A stretch of 64,000 nt of DNA. It comes from Azospirillum griseum (GTDB taxonomy: Bacteria; Pseudomonadota; Alphaproteobacteria; Azospirillales; Azospirillaceae). Below are positions 43,354 through 52,100 of the stretch, in pieces. Below the pieces are notes generated by a model that saw only the letters and a list, made by a program, of their open reading frames with translations, was not told where the DNA came from and did not search any database. The first letter of the stretch is position 1. Every line of letters begins with the position of its first letter. The DNA is taken from the NCBI RefSeq assembly GCF_003966125.1, contig NZ_RXMA01000001.1, forward strand, positions 82,565 to 146,564, written 5' to 3'. The position numbers and the translations under genes are program-made.

Positions 43354-44145
43354 ATGGGGTTTCCATCCAGCACACCCGCCTCGCCCTCCCCACATCGCCC
43401 CCTCCGTGTCCTGGTGGCCGAGGATGAGGCGGTGAACCGCATGACCGCGCTGGCGCTGTTGCGCCGGGCTGGTCACAGCGTCGTCACGGTGGAAGATGGT
43501 CCTTCGGCGGTGGACGCCGCCACCGGCGGAGAGGGCGGCGGCTTCGATGTCCTGTTGATGGATTTGGGTCTGCCCGGCTTCGATGGCGACGAGGCGGTGC
43601 GGCGCATCCGCAGCCATCCCAATCACAACCCGCGCCTGCGCATCCTGATGCTGACCGCCAGCGCAACCCCTGACGGCCTGTCCCGCTGCCAATCCTGCGG
43701 GGCCGACGGGGTTCTGACCAAACCCCTGCAGTTGGAGGCGCTGGAGGCCGCGTTGGCGGGCGCACCCGCCGTGTCCGACCGCCCAGCCCCGAACGGCCGT
43801 CCCATTGACCATGCCGCCATCGCCACCATGCGGGGGCTGCTGCCCGCCGACCGTGTCGCCGCGCTGACCGCCAAGACAGCGGTCACGCTCCGCACCTACC
43901 ACGCCGATCTGGACAGCGCGTGGAACGAGGGCGACGCGCGACAGGCCGGTGCCATGGCCCACAAAATCGCGGGCGTGTCGGGGCAATACGGTTGCGTGGC
44001 CCTGCGCCGAGCGGCGCAGGGGTTGGAAGCCGTTCTGGAAACCCAGGGCCTCGTTGGTGAGGCAACCATCAGCGCCCGGCAGAGCTTCGATGCGGCCTAC
44101 GGTCCGGCGCTCGCCTATCTCGACGGGGTGGCGGCGGGCGGCTGA
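43354..44145 (+). CDS. Receiver-Hpt phosphorelay protein
   Basis: 263 residues. Receiver domain at about 17-135 with EDE at 23-25, phospho-acceptor Asp70 (LLMDLGLPG), Thr101-Ala-Ser and Lys123 (LTKPLQ). After a short Pro-rich linker, an Hpt domain at about 155-260 holds the phosphorylatable His203 (AMAHKIAGVSGQYG). There is no DNA-binding domain, so it relays phosphate between a kinase and another regulator. The kinase at 40915 is the obvious candidate partner, with mmcB between them. The ATG at 43354 directly precedes the conserved part; the frame is open from 43234. Confidence 0.87.
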   Translation: MGFPSSTPASPSPHRPLRVLVAEDEAVNRMTALALLRRAGHSVVTVEDGPSAVDAATGGEGGGFDVLLMDLGLPGFDGDEAVRRIRSHPNHNPRLRILMLTASATPDGLSRCQSCGADGVLTKPLQLEALEAALAGAPAVSDRPAPNGRPIDHAAIATMRGLLPADRVAALTAKTAVTLRTYHADLDSAWNEGDARQAGAMAHKIAGVSGQYGCVALRRAAQGLEAVLETQGLVGEATISARQSFDAAYGPALAYLDGVAAGG

Positions 44146-44155
44146 AGGTGGTGGC

Positions 44156-45496
44156 TTACAGCTTTTCGCCCGGCGACACCGCAACACAGCGCAGCCCGTG
44201 CCGGTTCAGCTCCGAACAGGCCTTGCGCGCGGTCTTCTCGTCCATTCCGACCATGCGGGCGCGGTAGACGGTGTCCTTGCCATTCTTCGTTTCCAGAACG
44301 GCGGTCTTCGCCCCCCGCAGCAGGAAGGGGGCCTGCTTGTTGGCCTGGGTCAACGCCTTCTGCCCCGCCGCGCGGGTGGCAAAGGCCCCGACCTGGATGC
44401 CCCACTTTTCAGCGGCCTTGCCCGCCGCCTTCGCGGTCGCCGCCGTGGCGAGGGAGGCCAACTGCACGGTCGCCCGCTTCGGGCCGACCTTGGCGGCGGT
44501 GTCGTCCTCTTCGTCCTCGTCGTCGCCTTCCGCGTCCGGCTCTTCCTTTGACAGGCGTTCGGCGCTGGCAACCAGCGCGCCGTCCTCCCGGCCCCGGTTG
44601 GGCTTGCCAAAGGCCTGATCGAGCAGAGCCGCCATCCGGTTGTCACGCGACACCGGCGATTTCCCGCCCAGCACCACGCCGACCAGACGCCGCCCGTCAC
44701 GCACCGCCGAGGCGGCCAGATTGAAGCCCGACGCCACGGTGTAGCCGGTCTTGATGCCGTCCATCCCCTCATAGCGGGACATCAGGCGGTTGTGGTTCGG
44801 CAGGGTACGACCGCCATAGACGAAATTGCGGCGGCTGAAATAGGGGTAGTATTTGGCGTGGTCGGACATCAGCGCGCGCGACAGGATGGCGTAGTCGCGG
44901 GCGGTTGTGACCTGCTCCATGTTGGGCAGACCGGACGCGTTGCGGTACACGGTGTGGCGCATGCCCAATTCGCGCGCCTTGCGGGTCATCATCTCGGCAA
45001 AGCGCGATTCGGTGCCGCCCAGCGCCTCCGCCAGCACCACGGCGGCGTCGTTGGCCGATTTCGTCACCAGCCCAAGGATGGCGTTTTCCACCTTCAGCGA
45101 CGATCCGGCGCGCAAGCCCAGCTTGGTCGGCGACATGCTTTCCGCCCAGGACGACACCGGCAGGCTTTGGTCCAGCGACAGGCGGCCATCCTCCAGCGCG
45201 TCAAAGGTCAGATAGAGCGTCATCATCTTGGTCAGCGACGCTGGATGGGCGATCGCGTCGGCGTCCTGCTCGTGCAGCACTTCGCCGGTGCGGGCGTCCA
45301 TGATGATCGACGCCGCCTTTGCCGCCTCAGCCTCCGCCGCGCCCAAACCGGCCCCGGCCAGCCCAGCGACAACCAACGCGCCCAACGCGAACAGGGTGCG
45401 GGTCAAACGCCACGCGCTCCGCTCCCCCGCCGTTTCCGCCGCTTGAAAAGCGAACGGAAACAGGCCGTTGTGAACGGTGTTGCGCGTTACGGTCAT
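44156..45496 (-). CDS. D-alanyl-D-alanine carboxypeptidase with SPOR domain
   Basis: 446 residues. A signal/anchor segment at about 33-58 is followed by the peptidase S11 domain with catalytic SLTK (Ser87, Lys90), SAN (147-149) and KTG (249-251). An acidic linker (EEPDAEGDDEDEEDDT) leads to a C-terminal SPOR domain (about 365-440, WGIQVGAFATRAAGQKALTQ), which binds denuded septal glycan. The enzyme trims the terminal D-Ala of peptidoglycan stem peptides, and the SPOR domain should target it to the division site. The ATG at 45496 was chosen; the frame is open to 45673 but adds no conserved sequence. Confidence 0.93.
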   Translation of the reverse strand: MTVTRNTVHNGLFPFAFQAAETAGERSAWRLTRTLFALGALVVAGLAGAGLGAAEAEAAKAASIIMDARTGEVLHEQDADAIAHPASLTKMMTLYLTFDALEDGRLSLDQSLPVSSWAESMSPTKLGLRAGSSLKVENAILGLVTKSANDAAVVLAEALGGTESRFAEMMTRKARELGMRHTVYRNASGLPNMEQVTTARDYAILSRALMSDHAKYYPYFSRRNFVYGGRTLPNHNRLMSRYEGMDGIKTGYTVASGFNLAASAVRDGRRLVGVVLGGKSPVSRDNRMAALLDQAFGKPNRGREDGALVASAERLSKEEPDAEGDDEDEEDDTAAKVGPKRATVQLASLATAATAKAAGKAAEKWGIQVGAFATRAAGQKALTQANKQAPFLLRGAKTAVLETKNGKDTVYRARMVGMDEKTARKACSELNRHGLRCVAVSPGEKL

Positions 45497-45563
45497 GATG
45501 GCCCCGCCAAAGGCTGAAAACAAATGCTCGGCGGGATCGTAAAGTCGTGCCAAATCAGTGTCT

Positions 45564-45588
45564 AGCAAGAATTCGTTAATTTCTTGCT
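45564..45588. promoter_or_regulatory. Inverted repeat upstream of the D,D-carboxypeptidase gene
   Basis: AGCAAGAA and TTCTTGCT form a perfect 8-bp inverted repeat with a 9-base AT-rich spacer, 68 bp before the carboxypeptidase start. It is in the 308-bp divergent gap 45497-45804, which otherwise holds no gene. Operator or hairpin; the binding protein is unknown. Confidence 0.45.
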
Positions 45589-45804
45589 TTGGCTTTGGCC
45601 GCTGCCGTTGCGCCACACCCGCAGACCAAAACAACGAACGAAATGGGAAAATCCGACGCTTCAAGCCACCCACAGCGCGGGGTGATTTGACAGCGCCCGG
45701 TCAACCGCCATATCCCATAAAGGCCAAGCGCGCTGCGCAGACCACGGACCGCAGGACTCGGCAGGCCGTTCTCGTACCAGACTCCAAGGACGCAAGGCAA
45801 GACC

Positions 45805-46602
45805 ATGATGAGACGCCGCCGCCCCGCCCTTCGCACGCTCGCCCGCCTTGCCCACCGTCCCCTGCGCCGCGCCGCGTTGACCGTCTTGGTCGTGGCGGCC
45901 CTGTCGGGCTGTTCGTCCATTGGCCCAACCGACAACCCGGTGGCCCGCAAGCTGATCTGGTTCAGCTATCTGAGCGGGGATGACCTGCGCGCGCGCTGCG
46001 GGGTTGAGGACGGCGACCGTTACCGCGTGGTGTTCAACGCCGATTACAACCAGCACATCCGCACCTACGACATCGCGACCGACCCGACGGACGGCGGCAG
46101 CGCCTTGGTTGAGGCCCGCGTCATCGAGGCAACCAATCTGGCCCGTCTGACACCGCTCGACCCGCTGTCGGCCGCGCGCGGCCAGACCGGAACCCTGCGT
46201 CTGACCGCACCGCAATTCGCCAGCGTGCTGGCCCGGTTGAAGGAGCGGGGGGCGTTCGAACCACCCACGACCACGCTGCGGCTGCCATCCAGCGGCATCT
46301 ACTGGCTGATCAATGGGTGTCGGGGTGGGCGTTGGTTTTTCGCCGTTCACCCCTATCCGGCCTCGCCCTTCCGGGACGCGGCCTTTCTGGAACCCACGCG
46401 GGCGCTGGATCCGCAAACCATCCCTTTTCCGGCCCTGCCCGCCCCCGACACAGCGGCCACCGCCGCGACCGGAAACCGGCATCGGTTGGAAAACGGGGTG
46501 TCGTTCGACCTCACGGCGGACCGCGACGGTCTGGTTGGCCCAACCGCGCCCTTCGGGCGTTGGTTGCCCGAAGGAGCGCTGGCGGAGTTGCTCAACCGCT
46601 GA
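45805..46602 (+). CDS. Putative lipoprotein of unknown function
   Basis: 265 residues. The N-terminus is Arg-rich, then a hydrophobic stretch ends in the lipobox LSGC (Cys about 36), so the mature protein is probably lipid-anchored. Later conserved-looking parts are KLIWFSYLSGDDLRARC, DRYRVVFNADYNQHIRTYDI and SSGIYWLINGCRGGRWFF. No known domain was recognised. AAGGCAAG precedes the ATG. It is divergent from the carboxypeptidase gene and convergent with the Anbu gene. Confidence 0.7.
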   Translation: MMRRRRPALRTLARLAHRPLRRAALTVLVVAALSGCSSIGPTDNPVARKLIWFSYLSGDDLRARCGVEDGDRYRVVFNADYNQHIRTYDIATDPTDGGSALVEARVIEATNLARLTPLDPLSAARGQTGTLRLTAPQFASVLARLKERGAFEPPTTTLRLPSSGIYWLINGCRGGRWFFAVHPYPASPFRDAAFLEPTRALDPQTIPFPALPAPDTAATAATGNRHRLENGVSFDLTADRDGLVGPTAPFGRWLPEGALAELLNR

Positions 46603-46621
46603 CTCAACCGGCTGACGCCGA

Positions 46622-47377
46622 TCATTCACCCGCCGGATGGCGGACGCGCAGGCTGTCCGGAACCAGCGTTTCGACCCACGGACCATCGGGCATGCGGCGG
46701 GCCAGTTCGGTCAGGTTGCGGTTCCACCACTGACGCTGTTCACCCAGATCGTCATAGTCGTAGTGGGACTGACGCCAGGTTCGCTTTTCGGCGTGGTAGG
46801 ACACCATGTCGATGGGGAAGCCGACGTCGTTGGTGGAAAAACGGGTGCTGTCGAAGGACAGATAGGCCAGCTTCAGCGCCGTCTGCATGTCGGTCTGATA
46901 GGTCAGCGCGCGGTCAAGGATCGGCTTGCCATAGGCGGTGGCACCGATCGAGAGGTAGGGCGTGCGCTCGTCCACCTCGATCCAATTGCCTTCGGGATAG
47001 ACCAGGAACATGTAGGGTTCGCGGTCTTCCGCCAATTGCCCGCCAATGATGGCGTGCAGGTTGAAATGCAGCTTCGAGGCTTCCAGTGATTCGCGGTCCT
47101 CGGCGGCCACCTGACGCAGGCAGGCGGTGAAGGCCGACACCGCGTCCAGCATCGTGGAATAGCTTTCGCTCCGCCGTTTGGCCATGTCGCGGCGCAGATA
47201 GGCCAGCGTCTTGTCGCGGACGCTGCGCAGGCCGGAATTCATGATGAAGAACCGGTCGCTGTCGTTCCCGATCATCGTCACCTTGCGGGCGGACGACAAT
47301 TGCGAGCCGCTGGTGATCCGTCCATCCGACAGACCGATCAGGCCGTCGCGGGTCTTGATGCCAAGGCAATAGGTCAT
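46622..47377 (-). CDS. Anbu-type proteasome-like peptidase
   Basis: 251 residues, Ntn-hydrolase fold. The start MTYCLGIKTRDGLIGLSDGRIT places Thr directly after Met, so Met removal would expose the nucleophile; SSARKVTMIG supplies the Lys expected near position 33. The rest (FFIMNSGLRSVRDKTLAYLRRDM, LHAIIGGQLAEDREPYMFLVYPEGNWIE, YLSIGATAYGKPILDRAL) matches the Anbu (COG3484) family. Anbu is usually in an operon with a transglutaminase-like protein, an alpha-E protein and an ATP-grasp enzyme; none of these is adjacent here, although an amide ligase of the glutathionylspermidine type lies 1.9 kb away. The ATG at 47377 was fixed by the Thr. Confidence 0.9.
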   Translation of the reverse strand: MTYCLGIKTRDGLIGLSDGRITSGSQLSSARKVTMIGNDSDRFFIMNSGLRSVRDKTLAYLRRDMAKRRSESYSTMLDAVSAFTACLRQVAAEDRESLEASKLHFNLHAIIGGQLAEDREPYMFLVYPEGNWIEVDERTPYLSIGATAYGKPILDRALTYQTDMQTALKLAYLSFDSTRFSTNDVGFPIDMVSYHAEKRTWRQSHYDYDDLGEQRQWWNRNLTELARRMPDGPWVETLVPDSLRVRHPAGE

Positions 47378-47656
47378 GCGTGAAAGGTCCTGTCTGGGCG
47401 GGCCAGTCAATTGTTCGGGCAAAGGTCGGATGCGGCGCTTCGGCACACCGCTTCTTACTTTTGTCTGAAGCGCGCGTGGAGCGGCTTCGCGCTACACTTC
47501 TCGCACATCCGGTAAAGCCTTGGTTAAGGAAAAATCCGGGTCTGACCGCAACCCGGGATTCCGTGGAGACGGACCGGGCCTCGGCCAACCGAAGAATGCC
47601 GCAGCGCACACAGGATGCTGTTGACTCCCACCCCGGTCTCGCATAGTTTCCTTATA

Positions 47657-47671
47657 TTGCAGCGCAGCATA
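47657..47671. promoter_or_regulatory. PhaR-like operator upstream of phasin 1
   Basis: TTGCAGCGCAGCATA; on the minus strand this reads CTGC-GCT-GCA, the CTGC-N3-GCA(G) pattern known for the phasin repressor PhaR. The same 15-mer with two changes occurs before phasin 2. The 468-bp gap 47378-47845 holds no gene besides this promoter region. Confidence 0.6.
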
Positions 47672-47845
47672 AGGCCGGGCGACCCAACCAACGCCGGGCC
47701 TGAACCCGCAACGTCTCATCGTCACGGAAACCGCTGTCGGCAGGCTTCGCGATCCGCAGTCGCTATCGGCGGGCCGGGGCCACATCTCACGCCCAACGCC
47801 ATCAAGGCGGGCGGGGCCGGCACCAGCCAGGAAGGAACGCGCGTC

Positions 47846-48358
47846 ATGACCAAGTTTTCGGCCACCTCCCTCGAACTCGTCACCAGCCAGGCCAAGGAAC
47901 AGTATGAAGGTCTGGTGAAGGCCGGTCAGGAGCAGTCGGTCAAGCAGTTCGAAAAGACCAGCGCCGCCGCCAAGGAACAGTTCGAGAAGACCACCGCCCA
48001 GCTTCTGAAGGGCTACGAGGATCTGCAGGCCACCAGCAAGGCCAACGTGGACGCCCTGCTGGAAAGCAGCGCCATCGCCGCCAAGGGGGCCGAGGATCTG
48101 GGGCGCGAGGTTGTGGCCTACAGCCAATCCGTTCTCGACCAGTCGATCACCACCGGCAAGGCGCTGCTGACCGCCAAGAGCCTGCAAGAGGTGGTGGAAC
48201 TGCAAAACAGCTTCCTGAAGTCCAGCTTCGACGCCTTCGTCGCCGAAGCCACCCGCATCCAGGAGCTGTCGGTGAAGGTGACGAACGACGCGCTCGCCCC
48301 GCTGAGCGGCCGCGTCAACGCCACGGTCGAAACCCTGTCGAAGCCGCTCGCCGCCTAA
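47846..48358 (+). CDS. Phasin family protein 1
   Basis: 170 residues, nearly all amphipathic helix with Lys/Glu/Ala heptads (KEQYEGLVKAGQEQSVKQFEKTSAAAKEQFEKTTAQLLKGYEDL). The phasin core is at about 45-140 (KANVDALLESSAIAAKGAEDLGREVVAYSQ, LLTAKSLQEVVELQNSFLKSSFDAFVAEATRIQELS). Phasins coat polyhydroxyalkanoate granules. The ATG at 47846 follows GGAAGG. A second phasin gene lies 320 bp downstream; they are about half identical, so they look like a tandem duplication with separate promoters. Confidence 0.9.
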   Translation: MTKFSATSLELVTSQAKEQYEGLVKAGQEQSVKQFEKTSAAAKEQFEKTTAQLLKGYEDLQATSKANVDALLESSAIAAKGAEDLGREVVAYSQSVLDQSITTGKALLTAKSLQEVVELQNSFLKSSFDAFVAEATRIQELSVKVTNDALAPLSGRVNATVETLSKPLAA

Positions 48359-48494
48359 CGTCCTGGCAGATCATTGGCAGCTTCAACGAGCGGCCGAACG
48401 CACGGCCTGGTCATCCGCAAGGGTGGCCGGGCCGTGTGCGTTTGGGGCCATCTCGTCGAACGGACATTCAGGATCGGCAGCTAGGGTCAACCCG

Positions 48495-48571
48495 TATGCT
48501 GCATTGCACAATATGCGTTGACAGCCACCCGCCGGTCGCGGTACATCATGGTTATGTTGCGGTGCAGCATA
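48495..48571. promoter_or_regulatory. Two PhaR-like operators upstream of phasin 2
   Basis: TATGCTGCATTGCACAA (48495-48511, inverse orientation) and TTGCGGTGCAGCATA (48557-48571) both fit CTGC-N3-GCA and match the phasin 1 site. The 320-bp gap 48359-48678 also has a GC-rich imperfect hairpin (about 48393-48440) that may end the phasin 1 transcript. Confidence 0.6.
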
Positions 48572-48678
48572 TCCGGATGCCCGCCGGGCGGGATCCGGGG
48601 AACTCAACCACACCGCGCCGATTGCTGCGATCGCGGGATCGCGCGGTCGCCTCACCCTGGGGCAGAAGGAGCATAGAC

Positions 48679-49155
48679 ATGTCCGACAAGTTCGCCGCCG
48701 CCACCAAGTCCATCGAAGACGCCGTCGCCACCGCCAAGCAAAACCTGGAAGGTCTGGTCAAGGCCCAGCAGGAGCAGGTGGAAAAGGCCTCCGCCCAGAT
48801 CCGCAAGAGCTACGACGACCTGTCGGTTCTGGCGAAGGGCAATGTCGACGCCGTTGTGAAGTCGTCGGCCATCGTCGCCAAGGGCGCGGAAGAGGCTGGC
48901 AAGCAGGTCGCCGCCTTCACCCAGTCCTCGCTGGAAAAGAGCGTGTCGAACGGCAAGGCCCTGCTGGCGGTCAAGACCATCCAGGAGCTGATCGAGCTGC
49001 AAAACGCCTACGCCAAGGCCAGCTTTGACGCCTTCGTCACCGAGAGCACCAAGCTCCAGGAACTGTCGGTCAAGATCGCCAACGAGGCGCTGGCCCCGCT
49101 CAACGAGCGCGTCAACGTCACCGTCGAAACGCTGGGCAAGCCGGTCGCCGCCTGA
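48679..49155 (+). CDS. Phasin family protein 2
   Basis: 158 residues, helical throughout: SIEDAVATAKQNLEGLVKAQQEQVEKASAQIRKSYDDLSVLAKGNVDAVVKSSAIVAKGAEEAG, then ELIELQNAYAKASFDAFVTESTKLQELSVKIANEALAPLNERVN. It shares the phasin core and the C-terminal TVETL(S/G)KP(L/V)AA with the upstream gene. It would coat polyhydroxyalkanoate granules and adjust their size. RBS is AGAAGGAG. A strong bidirectional terminator follows at 49183. Confidence 0.92.
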   Translation: MSDKFAAATKSIEDAVATAKQNLEGLVKAQQEQVEKASAQIRKSYDDLSVLAKGNVDAVVKSSAIVAKGAEEAGKQVAAFTQSSLEKSVSNGKALLAVKTIQELIELQNAYAKASFDAFVTESTKLQELSVKIANEALAPLNERVNVTVETLGKPVAA

Positions 49156-49182
49156 TCGCGCGCCGCACCCATCGCCGACACG

Positions 49183-49212
49183 AAACGCCCCGCCATCACC
49201 GGCGGGGCGTTT
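49183..49212. terminator. Bidirectional terminator after phasin 2
   Basis: Perfect 12-bp stem AAACGCCCCGCC / GGCGGGGCGTTT with loop ATCACC and a further T. It serves both phasin 2 and the convergent ligase gene at 49227. Confidence 0.85.
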
Positions 49213-49226
49213 TGCGTTTCAGGGCA

Positions 49227-50393
49227 TCAGATCCGGTAGAGGTGCGGCACAAAGGACGCGTCCGGGCCAACGCGCGGATCGGTCGATTCGCGCACCGCCA
49301 TGCCCAGGCACTTGTCGGCGACGATCCAGGCGTGCAGCACGGCGTGGACGTCGTCGCTGCGGAATCCCGGTGGGGTTTCCAGCCACACCGCGCCGTTGGC
49401 GTCCACCTGCGGCCCGTCGTCCAACACCACCGATCCACGCTCGTAAAAGCGCTGGGGAGCGGCGTCCAGGCCGCGCAGCGCCCGCGCCGTGACGGCGTCG
49501 CATGGCCCCAGCACGCTGGCGTCGAGCGCCGCCCGGCACAGGTTGGGGTGGCGGGGATAGAGGTGCGACAGCACCGCCAGCAGCCCATGATTGGACCAAA
49601 GCCAGCACCACAGGGGCGACAGCAGGCTCATCCCGCCACCCTTCAGACGGAGCAGGAACTCATCCTCCGACAGGTGATCCCAAGGATAGAGCTTGGCCAG
49701 CCAGGAGATCGGTTGCCCTTCATCGTCCTTGAAACGGCGACCGTCCCACCGGATGCTGTGCAGCGGCAACAGGCGGGTGTCCAAACCGGCCTCCCCCGCC
49801 GTCGCCGCCAGATAGGCAAGCTCGCTCTCGCGCACCGCATCCGGGGTGTCGCAGGTCAGGTGGACACGGGTCCGCCCCGGCACCCCGGCGGCCAACTCCT
49901 CCCAACGCTCCACCAACGCTTCATGCAGGCCATTGAACTGGCTGACGTCGGGGGCCATCGCCTCGCGCCAGTTGCGCTGAATGATCGACGCGGCGAACAG
50001 CCCTTCCCCGCCGTCGAAATTGCACCCCAGCAGCTTGACGCTGTCGCGCCCGTCATAGGCCAAGGTCAGACGCCCGACCAGACCACCCGCCCGCTCGTTC
50101 GGTCGGCCCGCCGCCCAATAATCGGTCCAGGACGCTTCCAGCATCCGCACCGCTTCGCCCCGGATGCCGAGCGACGCAAACATCTTGTTGTCGATGACGT
50201 AGCGGACCGCCGCGCCGATCATGGTGTGCAGTTCGTCGGCAACGCTTTCGATCAGGTCAATCTGATGAGCGCTAAACTCATAGCCGACATCCTCGCGCCA
50301 GCCGGTGCCGGCGGCCATGGCACGGACGCCAAAGGGGTATTTGCGAAGGCCGGGACGCCAGTCGGCGCGCGGTTTCAAGGGGATGCGACGCAT
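49227..50393 (-). CDS. Glutathionylspermidine synthase-like ATP-grasp ligase
   Basis: 388 residues, matching the C-terminal synthetase domain family of glutathionylspermidine synthase (YgiC/YjfC type): RPRADWRPG-like N-terminus, GYEFSAHQIDLIESVADELHTM, RLTLAYDGRDSVKLLGCNFDGGEGLFAASIIQRNWREAMAPDVSQFNGLHEALVERWEEL, and a central KLYPWDHLSEDEF. Family members join a peptide carboxylate to an amine using ATP; the bacterial stand-alone versions have unknown substrates. There is no amidase domain. It is convergent with phasin 2. Confidence 0.75.
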   Translation of the reverse strand: MRRIPLKPRADWRPGLRKYPFGVRAMAAGTGWREDVGYEFSAHQIDLIESVADELHTMIGAAVRYVIDNKMFASLGIRGEAVRMLEASWTDYWAAGRPNERAGGLVGRLTLAYDGRDSVKLLGCNFDGGEGLFAASIIQRNWREAMAPDVSQFNGLHEALVERWEELAAGVPGRTRVHLTCDTPDAVRESELAYLAATAGEAGLDTRLLPLHSIRWDGRRFKDDEGQPISWLAKLYPWDHLSEDEFLLRLKGGGMSLLSPLWCWLWSNHGLLAVLSHLYPRHPNLCRAALDASVLGPCDAVTARALRGLDAAPQRFYERGSVVLDDGPQVDANGAVWLETPPGFRSDDVHAVLHAWIVADKCLGMAVRESTDPRVGPDASFVPHLYRI

Positions 50394-50618
50394 GATCGAA
50401 CCAGGACCGTCCGTGTCAAATCAACGGGGACGTCGGGCACACCTGGAAACAGCGCTGCCCAACCGCCGTTGCGCGCTGTGTGTAGCGCGGCACACACCAT
50501 CGCGCCACTGCGGATCATCACCAAATTGGCAGAGAACGTGACTTTTTCAGGCACCAACACAAAAAGCCCCCGCGCGGGCGCGCAGCGGCTGTGCGTCACT
50601 CAACAGCTCTGTTGAGGG

Positions 50619-50635
50619 AAAAACCTCTGTTGAGG
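50619..50635 (-). terminator. Terminator of the tRNA-Leu/tRNA-Ala unit
   Basis: On the minus strand CCTC-AACA-GAGG followed by TTTTT lies directly after the tRNA-Ala CCA end. A second palindrome, CTCAACAG-AG-CTGTTGAG, follows a few bases further. Confidence 0.7.
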
Positions 50636-50637
50636 AA

Positions 50638-50713
50638 TGGTGGAGCCGAGGGGGATCGAACCCCTGACCTCCGCAATGCCATTGCGGCGCTCTCCCAGCT
50701 GAGCTACGGCCCC
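50638..50713 (-). tRNA. tRNA-Ala (anticodon GGC)
   Basis: 76 nt with encoded CCA. Acceptor stem GGGGCCG pairs with CGGCTCC (one G-U); D arm AGCTCAGCTGGGAGAGC; anticodon stem CCGCA/TGCGG with loop centred on GGC; T arm GGTTCGATCCC. It is downstream of tRNA-Leu with only 3 bases between them. Confidence 0.96.
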
Positions 50714-50716
50714 TTT

Positions 50717-50803
50717 TGGTGCGCTTGGAGGGAGTCGAACCCCCACGACCTTTCGATCACTAGGACCTGAACCTAGCGCGTCTACCAGTTCCGCCACAAG
50801 CGC
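50717..50803 (-). tRNA. tRNA-Leu (anticodon CAG)
   Basis: 87 nt with encoded CCA. Acceptor GCGCTTG pairs with CAAGCGC; anticodon stem CTAGG/CCTAG with loop TTCAGGT giving CAG; a long variable arm (TGATCGAAAGGTCG region) typical of class II tRNA-Leu; T arm GGTTCGACTCC. First gene of a two-tRNA unit. Confidence 0.96.
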
Positions 50804-50934
50804 GTCCGCGTTACTTGGGGTCACGCGGGGCGCTCTATGTACCCAGCAACGGCCGCTGCCGCAAGGGAAAAATGATGCGCGCCCGATTTTTCCCGGAACC
50901 GGCTCCTGAAGCAGAAACGGTCGTCAAACGAAAA

Positions 50935-50960
50935 CGGGCGGCGCGGTCCAATGCCGCCCG
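50935..50960 (-). terminator. Terminator of the methyltransferase gene
   Basis: On the minus strand CGGGCGGC / GCCGCCCG with a 10-base loop is followed by TTTTCGTTT, 40 bp after the methyltransferase stop. Confidence 0.8.
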
Positions 50961-50999
50961 CCCGCCATAATCCCCCGGCAAACGCTGGGTCGCGCCCAA

Positions 51000-51926
51000 T
51001 CACTCCGCCGGTTTGATCGCATAGAAACGGAACACCCGCATCCCCGCCTCGATCGCAGCGACACGGCGCACCCACATCTCGACCTCCTCCATCACCGCCA
51101 CCTTGGTGCTGGCGTCCATCGTGTGTTTTTCGAGATGCTCGACCAAGCCCTGGATGGCGATGAGGATCAGGTTGCGATGGGTATCGGAAATGTCTTCCGA
51201 AATGCGCAGATCCAGATTGCGTTGGGCGAAGGCGTTGGCCATCTGGTCCTTGTTCCACAGATGGGGCTGAAGCGGTTCCTTGTCGCACCAGGATTGGATC
51301 GCCTTGGCCCCGATCTTGTCCGGTTCGGCGATGTAATCGGTGATGAGCAGATGGCCGCGCGGCTTCATCGCCAGTTCGATGCCATCGAACATCTGATCCT
51401 TGTCGCGAACCGAGAACAGCCCCTCCTTGTAAACAATGGCGTCCACACGCTTGGGGTAATGGAATTTTTCCGGGTCGAAGGTCTCGACCGGAGCCTTCTT
51501 CTCCAGCCCCATCTTGAAGGAACGGACCATGCCCTCCTTCGCCATCAGTTCCGACGCCTCCAGCCCCGTCACCCAACAGCCGAACTTGCCCGCCATGGTG
51601 CGGCTGGTCCCGCCCAGACCGGCAGCCAGATCCAACACGCTCATCGCCGGGTTCAACCCCAACGGCTTGACCAGATAGGGGATGTGCTCCGCCCCGCCAG
51701 GGGTGTTGAAGCCCTCGCCCCACAGTTTTTCCGCCACCTCGATCCGGGTGGCCGTCCACAGCGGCTTGCCCCACCGGTTCATACCGGGGCCGGGCTGCTC
51801 CACCGGCGGCGGGGGCGGAGGCGTGTCCTCCTTCTTGCCCTTCGCACCGGAGAGGTCATAGCCTTCCCACCACGCGTGCAGGCGCGATTTCAACGTCGGC
51901 CCTGATCCGCCACCCTTGTCCGTCAT
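51000..51926 (-). CDS. SAM-dependent methyltransferase of unknown substrate
   Basis: 308 residues. A Pro-rich N-terminal segment (about 30-50, TPPPPPPVEQPGPG) precedes a class I methyltransferase domain: motif I VLDLAAGLGGTSRTMAGKFGCWVTGLEASELMA at about 97-129, a post-I acidic residue, and LLITDYIAEPDKIGA. After about 200 the chain is helical. No substrate marks were recognised. It is monocistronic. The ATG at 51926 was chosen; the frame is open to 52034. Confidence 0.8.
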   Translation of the reverse strand: MTDKGGGSGPTLKSRLHAWWEGYDLSGAKGKKEDTPPPPPPVEQPGPGMNRWGKPLWTATRIEVAEKLWGEGFNTPGGAEHIPYLVKPLGLNPAMSVLDLAAGLGGTSRTMAGKFGCWVTGLEASELMAKEGMVRSFKMGLEKKAPVETFDPEKFHYPKRVDAIVYKEGLFSVRDKDQMFDGIELAMKPRGHLLITDYIAEPDKIGAKAIQSWCDKEPLQPHLWNKDQMANAFAQRNLDLRISEDISDTHRNLILIAIQGLVEHLEKHTMDASTKVAVMEEVEMWVRRVAAIEAGMRVFRFYAIKPAE

Positions 51927-52100
51927 CGCCGCACCCACCCCTCTGGCCGAATCACACCGCCCCCGACGCCCCCGCATCGGTCGCGCCTTCATTCCCCACA
52001 GCACCGGGTGGACCAGACCGATCCCGGCGAACAACCCCCTGCGTATGCAGGCTATTCAGACCGCCCGCCCGCGCAAGCGGAAAATGGTTAAGAAAGCGTT

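Noticed and set aside
45521..45560. Minus-strand TTTGGCACGACTTTACGA, possible sigma-54 promoter for the carboxypeptidase gene
   Set aside because: The -24 part is perfect but the -12 GC is replaced by CG with the wrong register, so it fails the invariant positions.
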